Source of the DNA: Oscarella lobularis
Lineage: Eukaryota > Porifera > Homoscleromorpha > Homosclerophorida > Oscarellidae
Assembly: GCF_947507565.1 (NCBI RefSeq)
Contig: NC_089194.1
Coordinates: 1,798,001-1,862,000, forward strand
Length of the DNA stretch: 64,000 nt
Direction of reading: 5' to 3'
This document shows positions 1-10,346 of the stretch, piece after piece. The notes beneath the pieces are model-generated. The model had not been told where the DNA came from, made no database searches, and worked only from the letters and a program-made list of their open reading frames with translations. A program made the translations under genes and the position numbers. How positions within the stretch are numbered: position 1 is the first letter of the stretch; every line of letters starts with the position of its first letter.

Positions 1-2993
1 TACGTACAGTTCTTTTTGACTTGGAGTTTCTGTAAAAGCATGAGAAAAACAAAAAGCTGATAACATTGAATGGAACTGGCATCGGCGGATAGAACGTATA
101 TTCCATCACGATCTCACTGCGAGCAAATTTGTATTCAGTTTCTGCGTTTTCCTGCAAAAGAAGAAATCGCACACGTCTCTATATATACGAACTTTCCTTG
201 TGTACCTGAATTTCGTCGAATTTGCTAAATACTAGCCCAAAAAGAAGACCGAGAAGAATTCTATCGGATATGATGAACCAAATGAGAGCAACAATGCTAC
301 CAACAATTGTTTCGGCTCTTGAATCTGCCTCAAAGCCATCAATCTCGGCATCTCCAAGGGAAGTCCAGAATACAGTTCGAAAGGACGGTATAAATCTACA
401 CAAAAAAACAATAAATATATATAACACTGCTCTTTTTAATTAATTCACCCGTCAACAAGAGATGGTACGGTATTATTGGAAGAAGGGTCGTTACTAAGCG
501 GTCCTGCAGCGTAAATGCTCGCAATGGCAATAGAAAAGCCGACCATGAAAATAAGAAGCATGACGAGAAAGGTGAAAAAGAGTTGAAGCATTCCAATAAA
601 GGACAGCTGAACGGGTCCCAAAACGCGATGAATTTTCAAAAAGGAGAGCACTCGTATGCAGCACCCAAGAGCCGCGCAACCGTAGAGATGATACGAAATT
701 CGCACGAATTCGGACGTTTTGAATGCGTCAGCGTAGAATGCAAGAAAGAGAAGAACGTAATAGGTGATAAAGATGAGCAGGAGTATGATGTCCAAGATTG
801 TCTCTGCACTTTTGAAGTAGAGCGTCGCTTTGCCGTTTTGCGCCATGCGAGCGAATTTAAAGACCTCTTGCAGTAGAAAGCCGACGACATATACTAATAT
901 AACCCAGTCAAAAGCAGTAAACGAATTCCTTTCGTCGCTTATTTCGGTGTTGAAAATAAACGTGAGAATGAGAAGCACGATGAAGATGAAGTAGCTGACA
1001 AGATCTGCAGTAAAGGCGACTATAGGCGATTTGTGCAATACATTTAGTCTGTCTGCCACACACGGCAGAAAAACGATAAGAAGGAGGCTCGCCGCTATTT
1101 CTTTGGCCATTTTCAATTTGGAACTTGCCTTGCCTGTGTACAGACTACCCTGCCAAATTTCTTCAACATAATCTTGGACAATAGGACTGGAAACAAACTG
1201 GTTAGAGATGAGCGTTTATTACAGATTAATTAACAAGTATCAGTGATTTAGCTTACTCGCTTCATTTCCGTTTTCACAGCGTAATCTATCAGCCCCGTGC
1301 TGAGAACGTTTCGAGCGGATTTCGCCGTTCCAGCGTGAATCATTTCAACAGCCAACTCTTCCAAAGAGTCCGCTTCGGCTTCCATATCCAATTTGTACGC
1401 TCCAGAGAGCTGAGCACCCGTTCTAAAAGCGCGGGAAATTTGAAGACTGACAAGCAAGGGATCGTGACACTCGATTATGGGCTCCGGATTGCTGAGCAAC
1501 TGGAGTTGCTCGTAGTGCAGCTCAGCGAGTTGCTCAGACGAAAGATCAATAGAGGAACTTACGCTAACAAGCAGAGCGCACGCTTTCTCATTTTTCGCCG
1601 TCAGAGCCATATAGAGCGGGGTCCGATTCAATTTATTTTTTGCGTGAACGTCGAAGCCATTTTCAATCAGATAATTCAGCGTTCCAAACGCTTTGGAACC
1701 GCCGCGAGCAGCCTTGTGGAGCAACGTTGCTCCCGTGGAGTCAACGAGTTGAAAATCGACTCCCAATTCTTTCGCCTTTTCTAGAATTCTGACGTTACCT
1801 TGTTGGGAGGCGGTGTGACAAACGTTACCGCCCTTCGCTCCTTTGACGTTGGGATCGTATTTTTTATCGAGCAACAGGGCGAATTTTTCGTCGGAGTCTT
1901 TTGCCGAGAGCCCAGCGGCCAGAACGAGAGGAAAATCGGAGACAATTTTGGACTTTTCGTCCGGTTTAGCGCCGTTTTCAAAAAGAAACTAATTTTGAAA
2001 AGTATTAGATAAGAATTCGATTTCGAGTATTTTTTCTACCTGCACTGTTTTAATAGATCCCCCTAATACAGCAGGCCAAAGAAACGAATCTTTAAATTTC
2101 AACGCAGTTGGGGGAAATTGATCAACTATCAAGTCGACAATATCCCCGTAAGCGGAGCGCGAAGGGAGAGCGAGAAACGACTCGTCGGCGTTTTGTAAAG
2201 TGAGAAGCAAAACGTCAACGGGCGATGCCCCGGATGCATTGGCCTGGGTCAAACTGCACCCGGAATTAATAAGCAACTGGACTTTTTCACAGCTAAGATG
2301 AATCGATTCCACTTGGCACTGCATATGTTAAATACATATTGGACTATAAAACGTTGATCTAAGATGCGACTAACTGCGTAATGGAGAGCCGTTGAACCTT
2401 TGGAGTCGGCCAAATTGGCGTCGCGATAAGAGGAGAGCATTGCTTGCAATGCGACGAGAGGAAAATTATATGATTTTGCGGCGTAATGTATAGCTGAAGC
2501 GCCGGAATCGTCCGCAATATTCACGTCCGCTCCGCGCTCCAACATCAGCCTAACCACTAGAGAGCAAATATTTATTTCATTGGGAGGGAGGAGCGTAGTT
2601 TTATTGGCTATTTCCTAAGATAACCGCAATAGGATGCCTAGGGCATTATTGCATAGTTTCTCTCGTTGACTTAGTCTGTGTCTGTGACCCCTGGCTGGGG
2701 ACCCCCAATGCATGCAAAAGAGAGAACTCACTTCCTAAGCAGGAAGCCGTCGCTTCGTCGACGATAACCTTGCTCGATTCCTTCGCTAATTCCGAAAACG
2801 ATTCGCAGAGAAGATGAAGGGCGGTTTGCTTTCCGTTGATCTTATTGTTTATCACGCTAGCGCCTTCGTCTAAGGCGGCCTGGAGGCGGTCGATTTGGTT
2901 GCGATCGAAGGATGTGACCGCTCTGCGGAGGCATTTTTCATGGTAATTCTCCTTTCGCGTTGTCACGGAGAATTTTACGAGCTCAACGTCCAT
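1..2993 (-). CDS. TRPC-like cation channel with N-terminal ankyrin repeats (partial, runs off left edge)
   Basis: Multi-exon gene starting at the ATG at 2993; its C-terminus lies outside the window. The first half (exons at about 2720-2993, 2340-2560, 2040-2330 and 1250-1980) encodes roughly six ankyrin repeats, for example RGADVNIADDSGASAIHYA and GATLLHKAARGG. Then comes the TRPC-type pre-S1 stretch (DPLLVSLQISRAF, later YVEEIWQGSLYTG). The exon at about 445-1190 carries S1-S5, with LGPVQLSFIGML leading into S5. The exon at 180-430 has the pore helix FRTVFWTSLGDAEI and S6, ending in KFDEIQ at a GT donor. The exon beginning at 151 reads EYKFARSEIVMEY, the TRP-domain signature of TRPC channels. 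By family knowledge this is a plasma-membrane, non-selective Ca2+-permeable cation channel gated downstream of phospholipase C. The assignment to TRPC is firm, the subtype unknown. Confidence 0.9.
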
Positions 2994-3445
2994 GACAGTT
3001 AATTTGAACGCTTCTCAGTCGCGGGGGGAAGGGGTGTACTGGTATGAAAAGAGAGCAGGGCTCTCTTTTTAGAGTCTAGAAGTCTAATTGGCCCCCTCCT
3101 CCAACATAATCATTCGGTCGACGTCTAGCTGGGAAAGGAATTGTTTTCAATGTATAGTTCCCACCCATTTTGAGTGACTTGCGCGAGCGCATCGAATGCT
3201 ATAGGGTTGTGGTTCGGGTGCCAGAAGGCCAGGGATGAAATTAAAACGTCCCAGATGGGGTCACAGTCGCCCATCGGAGAGTAGGTGCGGTGTTAGACGT
3301 TAAGACTACCCAGGAGGGAAACACTAACAAAGATTTATTTAAGACTACCCAGGTGCATCAACAATGACAAAGGGACAAGGTTACCGGACCTCCAGGTGTC
3401 ATTTCTGCTGAATAAGAGATCCTAAAACGAGGCAGGAACCAATAG
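2994..3445. other. Intergenic region between TTC28-like 3' end and TRPC start
   Basis: No supported gene. It holds the 3' flank of the TTC28-like gene (minus strand). The plus-strand TTTATTT at about 3337 reads AATAAA on the minus strand and is a likely polyadenylation signal. It also holds the promoter of the TRPC gene. A short motif, GACTACCCAGG, occurs twice (about 3304 and 3344). Confidence 0.4.
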
Positions 3446-6400
3446 TTAGCCAGCCAGCCAGGATGCAAAGTGTCTACCTTCCGGAAACATAAGCTGACAA
3501 GACATACAAATTCCTGCGACGCGACGAAGAACAGAAGGCTCAGTCTCCTCCCAATCAGCAGGCGTCTGATCATAGCATTTGGAGCAGAGCACCTAAACAG
3601 AACCCCCTTAGGAAAACCTCTCGTTTTTTCCTGACTAACTCTATCGCAAAATCTGCAGTGATATCTTCGTCGAAAGAGAGAAAACTTCGCCTCGCATAGA
3701 GAACAGGAATTCGGTTTGTCTTTCGAGGCGACGTTACCGGATAAACCCGATTGGAGTTTGCGCGTGAAATCGTGTTTTAAATTCTCCAAAACGCTAATGA
3801 GACGCGGAGAAGACGAGTAAACGGCCTCCGCGTCCTCTCCAGATCCCTCGAAGGGACCCTCCTTCGCCTCTACACCTATTTCTAAAATAAAAAAGGCCTA
3901 GTTCTCACACTTAGGATAGGGCTGCCTTTCTAGGTTTTTACTCGTTAAATTTTCGAGGCAAACTATCGCTTTGCTGGCTAATTCTTCGCTGTATACGTCG
4001 CTTGGTGAGAGAAGAACGTTTTCTTCGTGATCAGCTATTTGATAGATGCCTAAAGACTCGAGAAAAGCCCGTGGTTCGTCCATGGCCCATACGCCGTAGA
4101 GAGCGGAATCGTCTTCAGGAATTGTCGCCTTGGCGCGACGCAACTGCGACCAGAAGTTCGAGACTTCTGCGAATTTTTAATTTTAATTTTACCGCGAATT
4201 GAATTCCCATGTTCGTTTGATGTTCCAATGGAAGAATGCAAGCCAAACGTCGTAGACACTCTTCCCTCTCTTGAGTAAGCGCTAAAAATAAAAACAAATA
4301 AAATAAAAATTAAATATTAAATATACTCTTACCAATCAAACTATTGAGAAAATTCAAAACGATATTGAGAAGATCCAATTGGCTGCTTTCGAGAGGAAAC
4401 ACTAGAACGTCTTCTTCTCTCGCGTTCAAGCGAAAGGAAAACCCGAGAACAAGTAGTATTTCTCTCCAGGACGGAAAGATAAAGAAATCGTCATCTAGAT
4501 CAGTGAGCAGTGTCGAATGCCCAGACCTGCCTTGATTTAGTTTCGAAATAGCTGAATTGATCTAAACACTAAGGTAAGAAGGGCCCCAAATACGCAGAAA
4601 AATGAATACCAGATTAGCTAGAAGTCGAAGAAACTTCACTACTTGACCACTCGAAAAATCGCAGATTAATATCAGCTGAAGATAATCCAAAAACTTAGAA
4701 GGACCTCATATTTAAAATAAATTGACTTAGAGGGGACTAAAGGAGAGATATGCTGGCCTACTTTGATCTATTCTCGATTGAGATTCAATTCTACGCGTAT
4801 CCGCTTCCTGCATGTCGACAGTGCCGTCGTTTCCAATGACAACAAAGCCGGACCAATGTATGGGATCAATAAAACCGCGGCGAGATCGAATGTGAACCAT
4901 TCCCTGGCGAATCGCCTCGGAAATCGACAAACCGCGATGCAAACCCTCAAATTAAACACTAGACTTTTCTCCTAAACTATTAATTATTATTAGTATTTAC
5001 CTCGTATAGGGCGAACACCATTTCGTCGGTGGCGCGATCCGGCGGAGACCAGAGCGACAGAATGACGGCACGAGCGCCGGCGAGAAGAAACGATCGCGCC
5101 GTGCAGAGAAGCGAATCAGCCGTCACGAGATCCTGATTGGCTACCGAATTAAATCCGCTCAAAACGACGAGTTTCGCTGCGAGACTCATCTGAGATAAAT
5201 CATTCGGCGTGATAAGATAATCTTTTTCGGTTATTTCCGGGCCGGACGCCGGGGACGGCGCGACGACGAAGGAGCCGAGTTCCCACGAGCCAAACGTCGC
5301 CAAATGAATGACAGTCGCTTGGAGGACTTTGGAAAGAACGCGCTCGCGAGTGGGACTCGTTCCCGTCGACGGTTCGAAGCCGGGACCGAGTAGAAGGGAC
5401 ACGTGACGCGCTTCGCGTTCGGCGAAGGGGAGATTCGATGGGGTCCAGTGGCGACCGTGATATTTAACTGTTTCGGGGAGGGACGGGTTGCCGAGTATTA
5501 GGGCCGATGTTATTTCGGCGTTTTCGCCCGTGCCGGATATGCGGCGACCGCGGGAAATGCGCGCGCGCGGGCTCTGGTCCATCGCGAGCGTTTGAAGACA
5601 CGGCATCAAACGAGTGCGATAGGCTAGAAAGATAAATAGAGGAGGAATGAGTGACGTTTCGACGGGTTGTCAATCACTAAAGATAGACAGGCTGTCTTGG
5701 CAATCATTAGTGATTGATAGGCTGTCAATCCTTAGAGATTGACGGGGTAGAATATTAAACAGAACGCGAATCTTTGCTAGAGAAGGAGGGACATTCACCT
5801 ACCTGATGACAATAGCTTTCGTCCCGACGACACAAGCGACGAAAAAGGCAGAAGATACATATTCCCATGAGGAACAATAACCAAATCAGCGCAGGCCCAA
5901 TCGCCGTCGAGAAGCTGCGACAAATGACGTTCCACCGGCCCAATGAGCACATCATAAAGCTCCTTCATGGACGCCTGCAAAACAGCGGAATAACCCTCCC
6001 CAGCGGGAGCGGCCAAATAACTAGATCGATTCGGATGAAGCAGATCATCGTTTCCAATTGTAGAATACGCCAAACCGTAGCGATGAGCAACGCTAACCAT
6101 AGAACTATAAGGAGGAGGAGGCGCTTCTTCGCCCAATGCCGCAGCGCCGCCGCCGCCGCCGCCGCCGCTCTCCGCCGTCGCCGTCGCCGCCAAATCCTCA
6201 ACAAAAAGTTTCGGACAGAATCGTTGCTCACAGACACGTGATGGTATTCCGGCGGGAAGAGTGGATACAATGTGATGCGTTTGTTTAAGAAACGGAGCCA
6301 AATATTGAACAGCGTCCTTAGGCCAGTGATGAAACTTCGCCAAGCCGCGCCAATGCGGATGAAGAACCCAAATGTAGAGACCAAATTCCGTGTGAACGTA

Positions 6401-8400
6401 GAAAAGAACTTGGGCATCCAATTGCGTAACCAATCTCACAATATCATCATAACTCATTAAACCGGCGGGCAATTGCCGAAATGGATTCAATAATTGAATA
6501 TCTTGCTTGGGAAGAACTTTTTCGACGTATTCTCTCGCTAGAAAACACTCGGCAACGCGGAGAGCTTCCTTCGTATCGCCTCTGAGTGCGAGAAGGTGAA
6601 TTAGCTTGGAATAGGCGCCCTGAGGCATTTCAACAACGCGTTGTTTCAAACGATCAAACGAGCCAAATTCGCGACGCATCGTCTCGAACGTATCAATAGC
6701 CGTTCTCAAATGAAACTCGGCTTTTTGGTGATGCCCCTTATTCCCGTTAAAATAAATCGCGCCCAATTTTTCGTGGCATTGGAGACTCAGAACGGGATCG
6801 CCGTTTCCGCACAATTCCAAAGCGCTTTTCAAATTCGAAACGCCTAGGAGAAAATTCCCTAGTCCGTGATAATGCGTCACGGCCACGTGGCAACACACAG
6901 ACGCCTCGAGAAGTTTATCGTTTTCCTGCTGTGCTCCAACGCGTGCTTCCTCAAAATAACCAATAGCAACGTCGTAGCGTTTCAAATGATAGCGCACCAG
7001 GCCGAGATCGTGTAGGCAACGCGCTCGCGCCGGGGCGCAATCGCCGGCGAGTTGGAGCGCCTCTTCGAAACATTTCGCCGCTTCCGCGTACTGGCGAAGC
7101 GTCAAATGAGCGCGTCCCAGTTCGCTAAGCGCTTGAATTTGCCCGCGTTTATCGCCCTCCTTTTTTACCACGTTCAATTGGGTTCCGAAATGCCAGACGG
7201 CTTGACGTACGTTCGCGAGAACGCATTGGATTTTTCCCAGGCGAAAATGCGCCGCTGCCAAGGCGACGCGATTCTGTAATTGACGTCCGAGTTGGAGCAA
7301 CTCTTCGAAGTATTTTATCGCCTTTTTAAAATCGCCTAATACGTGAGAAACGTTTCCGAGGCGTTCGAGGAGGGACGCTCTTTCCGTTGGATCGCCGCGT
7401 TTTTCGACGAGCACGCGTTCCTTTTCGTGGCACGCGAGAGCGTTGTGGAAGTCTTTGAGCTCGTGGAGACATTTTCCCTGGTGTTTTAGCGATTCGATTT
7501 GAAGAGGAATGTCGTTTTGGAGTGATGCGAGTGCTTCTAGTTGGGTGAGATGAGCGAGAGAGGCGTGACTGTCGCCCACGTCTTGGAGAATTTTCGCGAG
7601 GGTGAGGAGAATGGGGGGGAGAGTTGCTTGGGGCCGTTGGAGAAAATCTGAGACAATTATTGCTGCCTCATAAACGTATGTGCTGACTACTAATTTCCTT
7701 GATTCGACGAGATTTTCGGCGATTTTTAGCAACTTTGATAACAAATCAGAATCTGTAATAATTAATTAATTAAATAGATATTTATTTTGGATGTTACTTT
7801 TAGACGTGGTGGCCGTGGAGTTGAAGTCAATGAGAAGCGAAGATTGGATACTTGCATCTGCTAATTTCAAAAGAGTTCCATCTTCCAAGATCTTGTTTCT
7901 ACTAGCCGAATTCAATGTAAACCATTTGCAGTAGTACGCAAACGATTCGTCGTGACATTCCATTTTTTGCAAAGCCTTGTACGCAGTTTTATAGCACTAA
8001 AATAATTTTTTTAAATTAAAAAATCAATAAACGATTCGTAGGTTTTCTACGAACCTGCAAGGCTCCGATCTCTAATTTCAACGCTTTTTTGACGTCATCG
8101 AGACAATCGACGTAAGATCCGAGACGATAATAGGCCACGGAACGATTATTGAAGAAAGTGAAATTTCCTAGCTGTGAGTCCAAATCGAGAGCCGATGTCA
8201 TGTACCTGACCGCTTTTTCGTAGTCGCCTTCCTTTAGAGCTCTGCTTCCGATCGCTGCATCGGCCTTCGCCTGTGCAGAAAGCGTCGAGGGGGCGAAGGA
8301 TCCTCAAAAGAGGCCTCACCTGCAACTGACGCTCGTTTATTTCTAGTGAGTCGGAACCTTCGGAGAATTCCCGTTTTAGAATTTCGACTAGCTTTGCCAT
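3446..8400 (-). CDS. TTC28-like protein: TPR array, CHAT domain, C-terminal FYVE zinc finger
   Basis: The start is ATG at 8400 (MAKLVEILKREF), preceded directly by an in-frame TGA. The next exons give a TPR unit (FFNNRSVAYYRLGSYVDCL). One large exon, about 5800-7744, holds a long run of TPR helices with spacing like human TTC28 (for example LGRAHLTLRQYAEAAKCFEEA) and enters the CHAT domain (LYDVLIGP, VIVPHGNMYLLPF). CHAT continues at 4980-5609 (LILGNPSLP, VVLSGFNS, GARAVILSLW) and 4727-4942 (HWSGFVVIG). A TTC28-like tail module, MDEPRAFLESLGIYQI, lies at 3898-4143. The last exons (about 3446-3780) form a FYVE-type finger, CSLCEAKF-RRRYHCRFC-VLCSKC-GICMSC, that binds phosphoinositide in other proteins. 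A glycine run near 6140-6170 comes from a GCC-type triplet tract. TTC28 has been linked to mitosis and midbody; the role here is inferred. CHAT proteins are caspase-fold relatives, but I did not establish a catalytic dyad. Confidence 0.85.
5664..5746. repeat. Short repeated/inverted motifs in a TTC28-like intron
   Basis: The 11-12 base motif TGTCAATC-CTNAGNGAT-GACAGG recurs several times in direct and inverted form within about 80 bases, next to the CHAT exon at 5609. It can fold into a hairpin and may be a remnant of a small inverted-repeat element, but it is too short to classify. Confidence 0.4.
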
Positions 8401-8515
8401 TCACGCTGTTTTTGCTCCTCGAAGGTGACGTAGCGCGCGGTACAAAGAAGCACGTGCCACCAATTTATTTGCACAACATTTCAAATAAAAAATAATTAAA
8501 ATCATGTACTTTTAA
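8401..8515 (-). promoter_or_regulatory. Presumed 5' flank of the TTC28-like gene
   Basis: 115 bases between the SH3 fragment and the TTC28-like start codon. It contains a CACGTG E-box at about 8450-8456 and an AT-rich stretch with AATAAA-like motifs on both strands. The promoter role is inferred from position only. Confidence 0.3.
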
Positions 8516-9038
8516 TTAATCCGTTCGTATGTGCACTTCAAAAGAGACGATGATGCAAAAAATGCGGTGAGGCCCCCTTTGGGGAATAGAAAGCGTACCG
8601 TCGCACTGTTCCGATATTTCCACGGTTTCTCCGAACTGCAGCGTGAATTTTCGATCGCTATGCGCTTCGTAGTTGTAGATCACCCAAAAAATGGAGGCAA
8701 AAGTGATCGGCGACGTCCGGGTGGACAGATCGCCTTTCTCGTCGCGAAAAACGGCACCGAATCGTTCGTACTCTTACCGACGCCGTAGTTTGCATTCATC
8801 GTTAGCTCCCACTCCGTTATCGAAGCCGAAATCGACCGTTTTCTTCGTGTACGCAACGCCATTCTTCGACCAAGTGTTCGTTGACTTCGTTTCTCGATGT
8901 CCGGGCGTTCGACGAAATGCCTGCGAAAGAGGATCTACGAAACGTAAGACGAAACCGCGAAGAAGAAGGACGGCGACCACGAGGCATTGTACGCCATCTT
9001 GAGCTCGAAGCGTGAAATATTGCATCATTTCCTGCCAA
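8516..9038 (-). pseudogene. SH3-domain fragment, probably a truncated or relict gene
   Basis: Read on the minus strand, about 8605-8690 encodes IFWVIYNYEAHSDRKFTLQ followed by FGETVEISEQCDG. This is the first half of an SH3 domain (the ALYDYEA motif and the acidic RT loop), most like the N-terminal SH3 of DOCK-family or other adaptor proteins. An upstream exon (about 8770-8930; VERPDIEKRSQRTLGRRM onward) joins it in frame through a short GT-AG intron (about 8734-8773). The second half of the SH3 (the WYRG and ALYPSNY-equivalent strands) is not found: the frame reads into unrelated sequence and stops at 8516, just before the next gene. Either this is a gene relict, or the remaining exons are not recognisable. 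A non-coding transcript is also possible. Confidence 0.35.
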
Positions 9039-9199
9039 AAATAGAAATGCTGACTACGATTATGATGTAATCCCTAGTCCAACGGTAATTGAAAATTCGC
9101 ACCTAATCGAAAGAGCCAACGAGAGCGCTAGATAAGACCCACGTGATCGCAACGGACCAATGAGCGCGCTGGGCGGGGCTTACCGTGCTCAAAAGCGAA

Positions 9200-10085
9200 G
9201 CGCACACCGATTCTCCTTCAGTTGAGGCTTAGGGTGGGTGCGGCGCGGAGCAATCTGCGTCTCATCCTTGACGGACTGGCTCGGGAGCTTTGACAAAAGG
9301 CAGTCTGGATCGTCGGATCAGCGTGGCCCACGGATTAATCCCGTGCCGGAGCCTCTAAGCAGGGCGATGGGGGGCTTCGGCCTCGGTTCACGCACTGAGC
9401 ATAATGATCGCTTATATGTCTTATTGTTGCCAAACGAGCACGGCCTGCGTTAGGCAGAGTGGGCACGGCTCGGAGGGGGTGTCGCAAGCGGTCTGGTTGC
9501 CGGCACTTATCTCACCAACTGGCACGATTAGATTGCGGATGATCAGGCTCAGGAGAATTCGATCTGGGCATTGCACCGTCTTTACTGTTGACTCCTACAA
9601 ACTGTGGTCAGCCGCTCTCCACTCCTCAAGCCCCGGTTCTTCTCATTTCCACATACCGAAGGGTTTGATACCAGCGCGCCGGGGATTCGGTATAAGGGGC
9701 CGTTTCTAGCGTCCAGGCGGGTACTGGTGGGGTGGCCTATGAGGTCGCAACTCGCCCTCACTTTTTGGAAGGGAGTCATCGCTTTGCGAAGACTTCCCTG
9801 GGCTACGAAGCGTCCGAACCTCCACGTTGGTGTAGCCTGGGTTGCGCTAATACGGACGCAAACCAAAAGGTACGTACAACGATTAATTGACAGTAGCTAA
9901 TAGGTCTTTTCTTCTAGGTCGCGCGCTCAAGGACGAAGAGAGAACGAAAAACGACCGATTCGTGAAGGCCCGGAAGAACGATCGACGAGAAAAAGTACAC
10001 TGAACACGTTAGATTAGATTTCTCTGCATGATTGTACTGTAAAATCGCGTGTGTGTACGTGAAAATAAAGTGTCTGCAACTCAAA
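9200..10085 (+). other. Unexplained GC-rich transcript-like region (possible spliced non-coding RNA)
   Basis: Between 9041 and 10346 there is no ORF with recognisable protein sequence. The part from about 9230 to 9870 is GC-rich and unlike the AT-rich intergenic DNA elsewhere. It is preceded by promoter-like motifs (CACGTG at 9140, CCAAT at about 9159, GGGCGGGGC at about 9172). A clean intron pattern follows: AAAAG|GTACGT at about 9867 and TTTTCTTCTAG at about 9907-9917. An AATAAA at about 10063 could end the transcript. An ORF from 9604 crosses this junction but has no good ATG and no familiar motif. A long non-coding RNA, a fast-evolving small protein gene or a mobile-element fragment are all possible. 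From 10086 to 10346 I see only the 3' flank of the collagen-like gene. Confidence 0.35.
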
Positions 10086-10346
10086 CGTTTGCGTGGCCTC
10101 CCAGACTCGATTCTCGCTCATCCTGCTATCTAACGACCGTATCGATCGATGTGGAAGGTAAAGGAAAGCGTTGGACGTTCGTTTCGCAAAGAAATTCGCT
10201 CGTAACTGAGATCGAGGCCCGTGATTTCGATTTCAGACCTAAGTCCGCTATATAGGAGGCTTAGAAAAGGCAACAGGGATAGGTAAGGACATCAGCAAAG
10301 ACAAGCAAAGAGTCGTAGATCTAGGGACAAGAGAAAAACAAACAGT

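Noticed and set aside
4148-4196. A 26-base intron (GTAAAATT...TTCGCAG) in the TTC28-like gene
   Set aside because: It puts the downstream exon in the wrong frame. A 49-base intron ending at CTGGTCGCAG restores the frame to LRRAKATIPEDD.
5965-6417. Poly-Ala, poly-Arg and His reading frames on both strands
   Set aside because: They are shadow frames of the GCC triplet tract inside the TTC28-like coding exon, where the real frame reads a Gly run.
10049-10255. A plus-strand ORF of 68 codons downstream of the GC-rich block
   Set aside because: No recognisable motif or splice context was found. It is more likely 3' flank.
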